Shown here piece by piece: positions 38,233 through 47,539 of a stretch of 64,000 nt of DNA. Location of the stretch: NCBI RefSeq assembly GCF_029323795.1, contig NZ_CP119758.1:3100001-3164000 (forward strand), given 5' to 3'. Under the pieces are notes generated by a model, which was not told the DNA's origin, searched no databases, and saw nothing but the letters and a program-made list of their open reading frames with translations. The DNA comes from Zobellia alginiliquefaciens. GTDB taxonomy: Bacteria; Bacteroidota; Bacteroidia; Flavobacteriales; Flavobacteriaceae. Made by a program: the position numbers and the translations under genes. Position 1 is the stretch's first letter. Each line of letters starts with the position of its first letter.

Positions 38233-38417
38233 AGAGATCAAAAATACATTGATTTCATTTAAACTTTTTTATTTGAAGCTGAAAATATAAGTTTTTCTAT
38301 GGGGATGAGTCGTTTTAAGGAATCCTGAGAGCTTATTTTTCTTATATAGGTTGAAATGATAGGAGTAAAATAACATTTTTGCGTAAATAAAAAACATTGA
38401 TAGAAGTATAGATTGTT

Positions 38418-39140
38418 ATGGTTTCAAAAAATCAAATCAAACTTGTAAGAAGTCTACATCAAAAAAAGTACCGAAATATTCATAACCTTTTTGTTGCCGA
38501 GGGAATAAAGGTGGTTAGGGAACTGGTGAATTCTGATTTTAAGGTAAACTCTTTGTATAGTTCAGATTCAGAAATTAATTTGGGAACACCAGATGTAATA
38601 GAGCTCGTGACCGAAGCGGAATTAAAAAAAATGAGTGCCTTGACCGCTCCCAATAAAATAATAGGGGTGTTTGAAATACCAAAAAACCAAAAGCCAAATT
38701 TTGATGGATGGGTAGTTGTATTAGATGATATTCGCGATCCAGGGAATTTAGGAACCATTATAAGGTTGTGCGATTGGTTTGGTGTTGAGCATTTGGTTTG
38801 CTCGGCCAATACGGTAGACTGTTATAATCCCAAAACATTACAGGCCACAATGGGTTCTATATCTAGAGTGAATATTGGTTACACGAATCTTCAGACTTTT
38901 TTGCAAAACGCACCCGTTGGTGTATTTGGAGCTTTCATGGAGGGAGATGTTGTGTATGGAACAGACTTGCCCAAGTCTGGAATATTGGTATTGGGTAATG
39001 AAGCTAATGGTGTTTCTAAGGAAATAGAAGCTTTAGTGACACAGAAAATTAGTATTCCTCAATTTGGAAAAAATACAACAGAAAGTCTAAACGTGGCAAC
39101 AGCCACCGCTATTTTGTTGAATGAGATAAAAAGAAATTAG
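38418..39140 (+). CDS. TrmH/SpoU-family RNA 2'-O-methyltransferase
   Basis: A 240-residue SPOUT enzyme. An N-terminal L30e-like RNA-binding domain (about residues 1-85, including F-V-A-E-G-I-K-V-V-R-E) precedes the knotted SAM domain with L-D-D-I-R-D-P-G-N-L-G-T-I-I-R, L-G-N-E-A-N-G-V-S and S-L-N-V-A-T-A-T-A-I-L. It probably 2'-O-methylates a ribose in 23S rRNA or tRNA. It is divergent from tamL and convergent with porT, with 3 bases between the stop codons. Confidence 0.92.
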   Translation: MVSKNQIKLVRSLHQKKYRNIHNLFVAEGIKVVRELVNSDFKVNSLYSSDSEINLGTPDVIELVTEAELKKMSALTAPNKIIGVFEIPKNQKPNFDGWVVVLDDIRDPGNLGTIIRLCDWFGVEHLVCSANTVDCYNPKTLQATMGSISRVNIGYTNLQTFLQNAPVGVFGAFMEGDVVYGTDLPKSGILVLGNEANGVSKEIEALVTQKISIPQFGKNTTESLNVATATAILLNEIKRN

Positions 39141-39143
39141 ATT

Positions 39144-39863
39144 TTACTCAAAAGTAAAATTGATAAAAAGCCCTCTGGTTTTCATGCTATCTATATTTCC
39201 GGTCCAAGGGCTGTTAGGATCGTTGTCACGAACCAATTCATCCGTTAGGCCAAAAACACCACGTATAGAAGGTGTGAACTTAAAATATTCCAAATAGAAA
39301 TCAATTCCAAAACCAAGTTCGTAGTTGTAGGTCCATTTTTTCATTCTAAAAGTACCACTGCTATTATCATCAATACTTTCTTCATTACTTCCCAAGTTTA
39401 ATGAAGCAGATGGGCCGGCAACCAAAAAGGGTTTGAAATTACCAAAACGTCGAGTGCCTATTTTTAAGAGAACAGGAAAATTTATGTAGGTAGATTTTAC
39501 TTCGGTTATCGCATCTCTAGCACCTTCTTCGGTAGCTGTAAAGCCAGGGAAACCTAAAGTTCGGGCATTATAGTATAAGCCTGGCTCTATACGTACATCT
39601 AAAAATTCGTTCAGTCGCATTTCACCAATAAGACCTACGTTAAAACCTGTGGATTGTAAAACTTGAATGTCGGTGCCTTGGTTCCCTCTGTCCTGTTTAT
39701 AGTCAAATTTAAATCCATATCTATTAAATCCGAGAAAATATCCGTAGTTCAGGAACTTTTTATCCTTGTTCTCTATATTTAGAACGGGGTTGGAGTTAAA
39801 TTGGGCATTCGCCGGTAGGGACAGAAATAAAACACCTCCCAAAAGCAAAAAAAATCTTTTCAT
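39144..39863 (-). CDS. porT: PorT-family outer-membrane protein (type IX secretion)
   Basis: A 239-residue protein with a cleavable signal peptide (about 1-20, ending A-N-A-Q) and an eight-stranded-barrel pattern ending in an aromatic strand (G-L-F-I-N-F-T-F-E). The Y-G-Y-F-L-G-F-N start of the mature part and its position beside ubiE match PorT/SprT, needed for type IX secretion and gliding in Bacteroidota. From memory, the ubiE-porT neighbourhood is conserved in flavobacteria. Its exact step in T9SS is unclear. Other T9SS core genes are not in this window, apart from the plug protein at 53923. Confidence 0.85.
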   Translation of the reverse strand: MKRFFLLLGGVLFLSLPANAQFNSNPVLNIENKDKKFLNYGYFLGFNRYGFKFDYKQDRGNQGTDIQVLQSTGFNVGLIGEMRLNEFLDVRIEPGLYYNARTLGFPGFTATEEGARDAITEVKSTYINFPVLLKIGTRRFGNFKPFLVAGPSASLNLGSNEESIDDNSSGTFRMKKWTYNYELGFGIDFYLEYFKFTPSIRGVFGLTDELVRDNDPNSPWTGNIDSMKTRGLFINFTFE

Positions 39864-39940
39864 TCAAAAAATATTATTCGTTCGCTTTTCAGTTTAAAAA
39901 TGACGAACCACTATTTTTACTGGCCTTTACGGCTGTGAAA

Positions 39941-40669
39941 TTATTTTGTAGCAACATATATAGATGCAACCCCAAATGTTTGGGGTTTGTTCTCTACCTC
40001 TATAAACCCGATTTTCCGTAAAATATTGTTGAACGCATTACCATGTGGGAAAACAGAAGCGGACTCACTTAAATAGGTGTAAGCGGATTTGTCTTTGGAA
40101 AAGAGTTTGCCAATTGTAGGCAACATGTATTTAATGTAGAGATTATAGCCTTGTTTAAAAGGTGTTTTAGTAGGTACGGATGTTTCAAGAACCACAAAAG
40201 TACCACCAGGAGCAAGGACTCTGTGAATTTCAGCAAGCCCTTTCTCTAAAGTTTCAAAGTTGCGAACCCCAAAAGCAACGGTAATAGCATCAAAACTATT
40301 CGTCTCAAAGGGTAGGTTCTCACTATCGCCAACTACCATTTCAATAGTCTTATCCAGCTTTTTCTGTGCTATTTTATTTTTGCCAACCTCTAGCATGCCA
40401 GGAGAGATATCCAGGCCTACTATTTTGTCGGCACCCGTTTCTACTAGGTTTATGGCCAAATCACCAGTTCCGGTTGCAATATCTAATATGTTCTTGGGCT
40501 GCTTGGCCTTTAGAATGGCAACAACTCGTTTACGCCATTTAATATCAATACCAAAAGAAATAACCCGGTTAAGGCCATCGTAATTTTCCGATATATTATC
40601 GAACATTTGGGTGACTTGGTCTTTTTTGCCAAGCACAGAATCTTTATAGGGCGTAACCTTTTTGGCCAT
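39941..40669 (-). CDS. ubiE: Demethylmenaquinone methyltransferase UbiE/MenG
   Basis: A 242-residue class I SAM methyltransferase that adds the final methyl to demethylmenaquinone. SAM motif I is I-L-D-I-A-T-G-T-G-D-L-A; F-G-V-R-N-F-E and S-V-F-P-H-G-N-A-F are UbiE family segments. The start is placed at ATG 40669, because a TAnnTTTG element lies at 40688-40695, overlapping the alternative TTG at 40690. The menaquinone it makes serves the bd oxidase and Na+-NQR encoded in this window. porT follows 77 bases downstream. Confidence 0.96.
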   Translation of the reverse strand: MAKKVTPYKDSVLGKKDQVTQMFDNISENYDGLNRVISFGIDIKWRKRVVAILKAKQPKNILDIATGTGDLAINLVETGADKIVGLDISPGMLEVGKNKIAQKKLDKTIEMVVGDSENLPFETNSFDAITVAFGVRNFETLEKGLAEIHRVLAPGGTFVVLETSVPTKTPFKQGYNLYIKYMLPTIGKLFSKDKSAYTYLSESASVFPHGNAFNNILRKIGFIEVENKPQTFGVASIYVATK

Positions 40670-40687
40670 AATGGGCAATTTTTTGGG

Positions 40688-40695
40688 CAAAGATA
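40688..40695 (-). promoter_or_regulatory. Putative -7 element for ubiE-porT
   Basis: The minus strand reads TATCTTTG (TAnnTTTG), 19 bases before the ubiE ATG. It helps decide the start codon. No good -33 box is seen. Confidence 0.4.
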
Positions 40696-40794
40696 CAATA
40701 TCGTTTTAAGTAAACGTTTAAGCAAAGTAAGGAATGCATTTTGGGCATAAAGTGCATTTTAACCTCATTTTAAATAGCCAACCAAAATATTGTG

Positions 40795-40802
40795 TAATTT
40801 TG
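40795..40802 (+). promoter_or_regulatory. Putative -7 element for trkA-trkH
   Basis: TAATTTTG (TAnnTTTG), about 80 bases before the trkA ATG. No clear -33 box. Confidence 0.35.
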
Positions 40803-40882
40803 CGCAGCAAATATAAACTACAAAGTGGTTTTTCATTCATAGAGGGTTTATAAACTGCAGGCCCGAATTAAGTTGCTGATAA

Positions 40883-42232
40883 ATGAAAATTATAATCGCA
40901 GGTGCTGGTGAAGTAGGTTTTCACTTAGCTAAACTGCTATCTTACGAATCCCAGGATATTACGCTCATCGATACAAGAAAAGAGAGTCTGGCCTATGCCG
41001 ATACTCACTTGGATATTCGTGTACTAAGAGGCGATGCTACTTCTGTATCCGTGCTTAAAGATGCCGATGTACAGAACTCTAGGCTGGTTATTGGGGTGAC
41101 TTCCTCTGAAACCACTAACATTACGTTATGTATGTTGGCCAAACAATTGGGGTGCAAACGAACTATTGCAAGAATATCCAATACCGAATTTGTCGAAAAC
41201 CAAGAAGAAATAAATTTTCCTAATTTGGGTATAGATGAGTTGATATCGCCTGAAGAGCTTGCCGCTACAGAGATTCAACTGTTATTGAACAAGTCGGCAT
41301 TTAATGATACCTACGAGTTTGAAGAAGGTAAGCTGATCATGATAGGGGTTTCCTTACCGGCTTCTGCACCTTTTGTGGGTAAAATGGTGAAAGAGGCAGC
41401 AAGAATATTTCCTGAGTTGAATTTTATGCCTATCGCTTTACAGCGTACGGGAACCCAGTATACGGTAGTGCCCCGTGGTGATACTGTCTTTAAACACGGT
41501 GATCAGGTTTATTTTATTACTACCAAGGAGGGAGTAGAGCAGTTGTATAAGCTTACCGGTAAGAAGAAAGAATCAATTAGAAATGTAATGATTCTGGGCG
41601 GTAGTAAAGTGGGCTTTAAAGCGGCCCGTGACCTTTGCGTAAGTAAGTTTAATGTAAAGCTGATTGAAAAAGATAAAGAAAAAGCCTTTGATCTTGCAGA
41701 TGATCTTCCAAATGCTCTGGTTATTAATGGCGATGGACGAAATGTTGAATTACTAGAGGAGGAGAGCCTAGAGTCCATGGACGCATTTATAGCGGTTACC
41801 GGAAATTCCGAAACCAATATTATGTCCTGTTTAGTAGCCAAATCCAAGCATATTAAGAAAACCATAGCAATGGTTGAGAATATGGATTACTTTCAGCTAT
41901 CCCATTCTATAGGTATAGATACGTTGATAAATAAAAAGCTATTGGCTGCAAACAATATCTTTAGACATATACGTAAAGGTGAAGTAGTGGCGTTGATGCG
42001 CTTGAACAACCTTAATGCGGAGATCCTGGAGTTTGTGGTTAAACCAAACTCAAGGGTTACTGGTAGTGTAATTCGTGAACTTAAATTTCCAAGAGCAGCT
42101 ACCATTGGCGGTGTTATTCGTGGGGAGGAAGGAATTATTGCTTTAGGTGGATTTGAAATTCGAGCGGGAGACCGTGTTGTTGTCTGTTGTCTTCCGGAAG
42201 CCATCCCTAAAATAGAACGATTGTTTCTTTAA
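40883..42232 (+). CDS. trkA: Trk K+ uptake regulatory subunit TrkA
   Basis: A 449-residue cytoplasmic NAD-binding regulator with two RCK_N-RCK_C repeats. The first nucleotide-binding motif is I-I-I-A-G-A-G-E-V-G-F-H at the N-terminus; the second is V-M-I-L-G-G-S-K-V-G-F-K near residues 233-244. The protein gates the TrkH channel in response to NAD(H)/ATP. The stop and the trkH start overlap by one base (TAATG), so the subunits are made together. Confidence 0.96.
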   Translation: MKIIIAGAGEVGFHLAKLLSYESQDITLIDTRKESLAYADTHLDIRVLRGDATSVSVLKDADVQNSRLVIGVTSSETTNITLCMLAKQLGCKRTIARISNTEFVENQEEINFPNLGIDELISPEELAATEIQLLLNKSAFNDTYEFEEGKLIMIGVSLPASAPFVGKMVKEAARIFPELNFMPIALQRTGTQYTVVPRGDTVFKHGDQVYFITTKEGVEQLYKLTGKKKESIRNVMILGGSKVGFKAARDLCVSKFNVKLIEKDKEKAFDLADDLPNALVINGDGRNVELLEEESLESMDAFIAVTGNSETNIMSCLVAKSKHIKKTIAMVENMDYFQLSHSIGIDTLINKKLLAANNIFRHIRKGEVVALMRLNNLNAEILEFVVKPNSRVTGSVIRELKFPRAATIGGVIRGEEGIIALGGFEIRAGDRVVVCCLPEAIPKIERLFL

Positions 42233-43722
42233 TGCAGTTAAACTCTAAAATAATATTTCATATCATGGGGTTACTGTTGCTATGCAACGGAGGCTTTATG
42301 TTATTGGCAACTTTGGTTAGCGGCATCTATAAGGATGGGGCAACTTTAAGCATTGCGTTGGCAGCTATAACTACCATGTTTGTGGGTACATTTGCTATGT
42401 TTTATACCCGCGGACATAAAAAAGAAGTAAAAAGAAGGGAAGGTTACATAATTGTAACTTTTGGCTGGCTGGTAATGTCCTTTTCCGGGATGTTGCCGTA
42501 TTTGTTTTCAGGGGCTATACCTACGGTTACCAATGCCTTTTTTGAAACCGTATCTGGGTACACCACTACCGGAGCTTCAATTTTAGATGATATCGAAGTA
42601 TTGCCGGAAGGATTACTTTTTTGGCGTAGCCTTACCCATTGGATAGGCGGTATGGGTATTATTGTTCTGGCCATAGCTATTTTGCCATTATTGGGTATTG
42701 GAGGTATGCAGTTGTTTGCTGCGGAGGCCCCAGGTCCCAGTGCCGATAAACTTCATCCTCGCATTACGGATACCGCAAAGCGACTTTGGTTAATATATGT
42801 GGGGTATACCTTAGCGGAAACTGTGCTTTTGAAATTGGCGGGAATGAGCTTTTTTGATGCTATTAACCATTCCTTGGCCACCTTGTCTACTGGTGGTTTT
42901 TCAACCAAAAATTTAAGTGTTGCCTATTGGAACGACCAGCCTTTAATACAGTATATCATTATCTTGTTCATGTTTCTTGCAGGAAGCAATTTTGTACTTA
43001 GTTATTTTGCTTTTAAGGGTAAAGTGCAACGGGTTTTAAAGGATGAGGAGTTTAGGTATTACGGTGGTTTTGTGGTGGTATTTACGCTAATTGCTGCGTT
43101 GGTAGTGTACCTTAAGGCGGAAGTGCCTGTTACGGAATACCATCCTATGGTATTAGGAAGTGCGGAAAGCTCTTTTAGGCATACGCTGTTCCAAGTAATT
43201 TCTGTGATAACTACTACGGGTTTTGTTTCAGCGGATTTTACAAGCTGGACCCCTTTTCTTACGGTTTTCTTTTTCGGATTGATGTTTTTGGGAGGGTCTG
43301 CTGGCTCTACATCAGGTGGTATTAAAGTAATGCGCCATATACTGATTATCAAAAATGGACTTTTGGAATTTAAACGTACGCTACATCCTAATGCTATTAT
43401 TCCTGTGCGATATAACAATAAGACGGTAAAAGAGCAAATTGTCTATAATATCATTGCCTTCTTTGTGCTTTATATGTTACTATTTATAATTGGGGCTTTG
43501 GTCCTTGGTGCTTTGGGTATCGATTTTGTAACCGCAATAGGTGGTTCTGCTTCTTCTTTAGGAAATGTTGGGCCTGCATTTGGAGGTCTTTATCCATTAA
43601 GTAATTTTAATGGTCTGCCGGACGCTGGTAAGTGGTGGTGTGGTTTCCTTATGCTTGCAGGTAGATTAGAGCTCTTCACGGTTCTAATACTCCTTACCCC
43701 TTATTTCTGGAAGCGTACTTAG
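42232..43722 (+). CDS. trkH: Trk K+ uptake membrane subunit TrkH
   Basis: A 496-residue K+ transporter of the Trk/Ktr/HKT superfamily with about ten membrane helices and four pore loops. Filter-like sequences are visible: Y-T-T-T-G-A-S, L-S-T-G-G-F-S, T-T-T-G-F-V-S, and S-S-L-G-N-V-G-P. The length and order match bacterial TrkH. It works with TrkA from the overlapping upstream gene. I see no convincing terminator downstream. Confidence 0.96.
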   Translation: MQLNSKIIFHIMGLLLLCNGGFMLLATLVSGIYKDGATLSIALAAITTMFVGTFAMFYTRGHKKEVKRREGYIIVTFGWLVMSFSGMLPYLFSGAIPTVTNAFFETVSGYTTTGASILDDIEVLPEGLLFWRSLTHWIGGMGIIVLAIAILPLLGIGGMQLFAAEAPGPSADKLHPRITDTAKRLWLIYVGYTLAETVLLKLAGMSFFDAINHSLATLSTGGFSTKNLSVAYWNDQPLIQYIIILFMFLAGSNFVLSYFAFKGKVQRVLKDEEFRYYGGFVVVFTLIAALVVYLKAEVPVTEYHPMVLGSAESSFRHTLFQVISVITTTGFVSADFTSWTPFLTVFFFGLMFLGGSAGSTSGGIKVMRHILIIKNGLLEFKRTLHPNAIIPVRYNNKTVKEQIVYNIIAFFVLYMLLFIIGALVLGALGIDFVTAIGGSASSLGNVGPAFGGLYPLSNFNGLPDAGKWWCGFLMLAGRLELFTVLILLTPYFWKRT

Positions 43723-44024
43723 TTTCCGTGTTTTTTTAGGCTCTCATATTCTTGTCAGGTCTCTGTTGTTGGTTACAAGCAATTTTCTCCATTTGTACAA
43801 ATATTCTAGCAATTTGTCATTTAAACAGATCTATGCATACATTGTTTATTATTTTTTGTAGATAAAATCTTACATTTAGAAACTTTTGATGTAAACCGTA
43901 GTTTGAAAGTTACATGTAGTTGTCTCTTTCTTGCGGGTTCATTTTCAACTTTCCCCTGACAAATAGAGATGTATTTCATCTTATATTTTGAAGTCTGCAG
44001 CAACAAATTTTATTAATATAAAAG
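43723..44024. other. 302-bp A+T-rich gap, no feature recognised
   Basis: Between trkH and the metzincin gene. I see no reading frame, strong hairpin or repeat. TATTTTG at 43983-43989 resembles a -7 element but misses one spacing base. Confidence 0.5.
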
Positions 44025-46184
44025 ATGCTTATCATGGGAAAAAAAATTTTAGATTCAAGTATTGAAAGTGTAGTTGAGTTAGATGGTGAAATGACTCCTG
44101 AAGGATTGGAGCAGCAAGCTCAATTTTTGCCGCTCTGGTATAAGAGCAGTGGCCTGTACATTAAAAAAAGTAAGTTTTATCCGGTGTTTCCAAAAATACC
44201 GATCAAGGCAAAACCAACAGGCATGGAAAGTGCCATAGACTTGGATATCCTAAATGAAGAAGAACGGGCTAGTTTGCCAATTATACCCTTCTTTTCTTAT
44301 GAAGAATTTAGACTGGATATTGATGGTCAGTTCCCATTAATGACCGCTAGTGGTTACTTAAGGTTTCCTGGGGTTCATTATGTGGCCAAACTGAGTAAAT
44401 CCGGAAATGGATATTTAGGGAAAATTTGGTTTAAGCATGGCAATGTGACTTCCTTTGCCTATAAATACCTGAAAATTGAACTTACTAATTCTATTTTCCC
44501 TAAGAACAAAAAAGCTAAAGTAACTTTTTACGGGGGAGGGGAAACACAAAGAATATCTACTTATAACTTTAGTAGTTCTTACTATAGAAAAATTGATTTT
44601 GAGTTTGATTATGAAGAGGATGTGCAGCCAGTATTGGAAATTAATACACATGGTCATCCTAACAGGCCGACCGATTTACCTAAGGAGAAATTAAGTTTGT
44701 CAAAGGTATATCAGCGTGCTGGTTTTAATGTTTCTCGGTCTGGTGATGACGAAGTTCTTTCTTCTTTAAAAGGAGCTAATGGTACGTGGAGCAATATGGA
44801 GATGCATGATGCTATGCAGGCATATTGGTCAAAATTTAGTGCTGCTCCCAAGTGGGCTTTATGGACTTTCTTTGCCAAACAACATGATATGGGGTCCGGT
44901 TTAGGGGGGATTATGTTTGATGATATAGGACCTAATCACAGACAGGGAACGGCAATTTTTTATGAATCTTTCATTAATAATGCACCAGCGGGCGATAGTA
45001 ATCCGGCGGCTTTTATTGAGCGCTCCAAGTTTTGGACAGCGGCTCACGAGATCGGTCATGCCTTTAATTTGGCGCATTCATGGCAGAAAAATTATCCTGG
45101 TTTTGGCTCTTCTTGGATTCCATTAGTTAATAACCCGGAAGATCGTAGTTTCATGAATTATCCTTATAATGTAAGTGGCGGTCAAAATGCTTTTTATGCT
45201 GATTTTGATTTTAGGTTTACAGATAATGAGCTTTTGTTTTTGAGACATGCACCTAACAATTTTGTGGAAATGGGCAATAGCGATTGGTTTGATAATCATG
45301 CTTTTGAAGATGAACATACTGTGACGGACAATAGATTGTCGCTAGAAATCAGTATGGTTCAAAATCAACAGGTTGCTGAGTTTCTTGAGCCGGTCTATCT
45401 AGAGCTTAAATTGCAAAATTCTTCGGGCGCGCCAATGGCGGTAGATAGGCATCTAATGGAAAACCTGAAGAATGTTCTGGTTCTTATTCAAGGGCCTAGT
45501 GGCAAGGTTTCTAAGGTACGTAGTTTTGTAGAGTATCTAATGGAGGAGAAAGAACAGATATTGCTTCCCAATGAAAGTATGACCCAAAAGCATTTTATCT
45601 CGGCAGGTCCGGATGGATGGTATATAAAAGATAGCGGGAGCTATAAAATTACTGCTATGGTAGAGAGGGACAATCAGGTGTATAGTTCTAATAATCTTGA
45701 TTTAGAAGTTCTTTTGCCCAAAACAACTGAGTCGCAGTTATTGGCAAATCAATATTTCACAGAAGATGTTGCTCGTATTTTGTTTTTTAACGGTAGTCGC
45801 GTACTTGAATCCGGTAATGAAGCGTTACAGAAAGTTGTAGAAGCCGTACCGGAGAGCAATGCGTCCATACATGCTGCAATGGCTTTGGCAAGGCCCTATA
45901 TGAAAGATTATAAGATGATGAGCTTTCAGGAAAATACACCTCAGGCTATGACCAAAAGTGCTTCTGAAGAAAATGCAGCTTTCGAAACCCTAAAAGCTGA
46001 CCCAAAAAAGGCACAGGCTTTTATTGATATCGCAACAACGAGGACGGAGCAATTTGCTAAAACTTACGGGGCAGCGTCCACTGACGAACATCTAAATGAG
46101 ATTATCAGTTTTATCAAATCTAATGACAGCAGTAAAAACCTAGATAAGATTGAAAAAGACCTCAATACATATAGAAGTAACTAA
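44025..46184 (+). CDS. Metzincin-like zinc metalloprotease of unknown role, no signal peptide
   Basis: A 719-residue protein. Residues 341-351 read H-E-I-G-H-A-F-N-L-A-H: the HExxHxxxxxH zinc signature of metzincins, but with Asn where the family normally has Gly. About 30 residues later S-F-M-N-Y-P fits the Met-turn. The N-terminal 220 residues appear beta-rich, residues of about 430-580 resemble an Ig-like or all-beta domain, and the last 140 are helical and charged. The N-terminus (M-L-I-M-G-K-K-I-L-D, acidic after that) is not a Sec signal, which is odd for this class. It is a single gene with its own terminator. I know no named family for the whole architecture. ATG at 44034 is an alternative start. 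Confidence 0.75.
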   Translation: MLIMGKKILDSSIESVVELDGEMTPEGLEQQAQFLPLWYKSSGLYIKKSKFYPVFPKIPIKAKPTGMESAIDLDILNEEERASLPIIPFFSYEEFRLDIDGQFPLMTASGYLRFPGVHYVAKLSKSGNGYLGKIWFKHGNVTSFAYKYLKIELTNSIFPKNKKAKVTFYGGGETQRISTYNFSSSYYRKIDFEFDYEEDVQPVLEINTHGHPNRPTDLPKEKLSLSKVYQRAGFNVSRSGDDEVLSSLKGANGTWSNMEMHDAMQAYWSKFSAAPKWALWTFFAKQHDMGSGLGGIMFDDIGPNHRQGTAIFYESFINNAPAGDSNPAAFIERSKFWTAAHEIGHAFNLAHSWQKNYPGFGSSWIPLVNNPEDRSFMNYPYNVSGGQNAFYADFDFRFTDNELLFLRHAPNNFVEMGNSDWFDNHAFEDEHTVTDNRLSLEISMVQNQQVAEFLEPVYLELKLQNSSGAPMAVDRHLMENLKNVLVLIQGPSGKVSKVRSFVEYLMEEKEQILLPNESMTQKHFISAGPDGWYIKDSGSYKITAMVERDNQVYSSNNLDLEVLLPKTTESQLLANQYFTEDVARILFFNGSRVLESGNEALQKVVEAVPESNASIHAAMALARPYMKDYKMMSFQENTPQAMTKSASEENAAFETLKADPKKAQAFIDIATTRTEQFAKTYGAASTDEHLNEIISFIKSNDSSKNLDKIEKDLNTYRSN

Positions 46185-46207
46185 TAACTTAAAAGTTTAT
46201 ATATAAA

Positions 46208-46238
46208 AAAGGGAGGATGTTCAAAACATCCTCCCTTT
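46208..46238. terminator. Strong bidirectional terminator
   Basis: A 14-bp perfect stem (46208-46221 with 46225-46238) and a 3-base loop, core GGGAGGATGTT/AACATCCTCCC, with As before and Ts after. It can end both the metzincin gene (plus) and the aminotransferase gene (minus). Confidence 0.9.
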
Positions 46239-46259
46239 AAATTATTTGGTATAAACCTA

Positions 46260-47468
46260 CTATTTCAGGGCTTTCTCAATTCTAGAAATAGCTTCTCTAA
46301 TTTCTTTTTCAGCTGCAGCGTAAGAAATACGGATGCAGTTTCCGTTACCAAAAGCATCACCTGTAACGGTAGCTACATTTGCGTATTCTAACAGGTAGAT
46401 GGCAAAATCAGAAGCATTATTTATTGTAACGCCGTTTAAGGTTTTTCCAAAATAAGCAGTTACATCAGGATATACATAAAATGCACCATCCGGTTCATTA
46501 CATTTAAATCCGTCTATACCATTCAATAGTTCAAGAATAATAGCTCTACGTTCTTTGAACTCGTCTACCATATAGTTTATACGGTCTGGCGATTCTGTTA
46601 AGGCCGTAATAACTGCACGCTGAGCTATACAGTTGGCTCCACTTGTAACTTGACCTTGCAATTTATTGCAAGCACGAGCTAAGTAAGTTGGGCCTCCAAT
46701 ATATCCAATACGCCACCCGGTCATTGCAAATGCCTTGGCAACTCCATTTACGGTAACGGTACGGTCAAACATATCATCGAACGCGGCCATGGAGGCATGT
46801 TCGGTAACACCATAGTTGATGTGTTCGTAAATCTCATCACTAACTACTATAATCTGTGGGTGTTTCTGTAAAACGTCTGCTAAAGCCCGTAATTCAGCCT
46901 TACTATATATAGAACCACTTGGGTTACAAGGAGAGCTGTACCAAAGCATTTTTGTTTTGGGAGTGATTGCAGCTTCCAATTGCTCAGGTGTCATTTTAAA
47001 ATCACTTTCAATGCTTGTAGCAACTTCTACAGGTACACCATCTGCTAATTTTACAATATCACTGTAGCTTACCCAGTAAGGACAAGGTAAAATAACTTCA
47101 TCGCCTTCGTTCAAAACAACTTGGGCAATGTTATACAAAGCTTGTTTTGCACCTGTAGATACAACAATTTGAGAAGGTTCATACGTAATGCCATTATCTC
47201 TCTTGAATTTGGTAATAATAGCCTCTTTCAAATCAACATAACCATCTACCGGTGTGTATGAATTGTAATCTTGGTTTACCGCTTCTATAGCAGCTTCTTT
47301 AATGTAATCTGGTGTGTTAAAGTCAGGTTCACCCAAACTTAAACCGATAATGTCTTTACCTGCAGCACGTAATTCTCTAGCCTTGGCAGCCATTTCTAAT
47401 GTAGCCGAAGGGGTAAGACTGTTGATGCGGTCAGAAAGTTGATTTTTCGTAGCAGTTGATGATGTCAT
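46260..47468 (-). CDS. Class I/II aminotransferase, aspartate aminotransferase-like
   Basis: A 402-residue PLP enzyme of fold type I. Motifs include L-G-E-P-D-F-N-T-P near the N-terminus, T-G-A-K-Q-A-L-Y, Y-S-S-P-C-N-P-S-G-S (Asn/Pro of the substrate pocket), V-S-D-E-I-Y-E (PLP-binding Asp/Tyr) and the Schiff-base Lys in N-G-V-A-K-A-F-A-M-T-G-W-R. The Ib-type (AspC/PatA-like) aspartate aminotransferases look like this. It probably interconverts aspartate and oxaloacetate, but aromatic or prephenate substrates cannot be excluded. Confidence 0.9.
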   Translation of the reverse strand: MTSSTATKNQLSDRINSLTPSATLEMAAKARELRAAGKDIIGLSLGEPDFNTPDYIKEAAIEAVNQDYNSYTPVDGYVDLKEAIITKFKRDNGITYEPSQIVVSTGAKQALYNIAQVVLNEGDEVILPCPYWVSYSDIVKLADGVPVEVATSIESDFKMTPEQLEAAITPKTKMLWYSSPCNPSGSIYSKAELRALADVLQKHPQIIVVSDEIYEHINYGVTEHASMAAFDDMFDRTVTVNGVAKAFAMTGWRIGYIGGPTYLARACNKLQGQVTSGANCIAQRAVITALTESPDRINYMVDEFKERRAIILELLNGIDGFKCNEPDGAFYVYPDVTAYFGKTLNGVTINNASDFAIYLLEYANVATVTGDAFGNGNCIRISYAAAEKEIREAISRIEKALK

Positions 47469-47539
47469 AATAAAACTAAGGTTTGTACGCTGTGTAACTT
47501 AAATTACCAGTGCTAATAAAGTTTTTTTTATTGTGTCTA

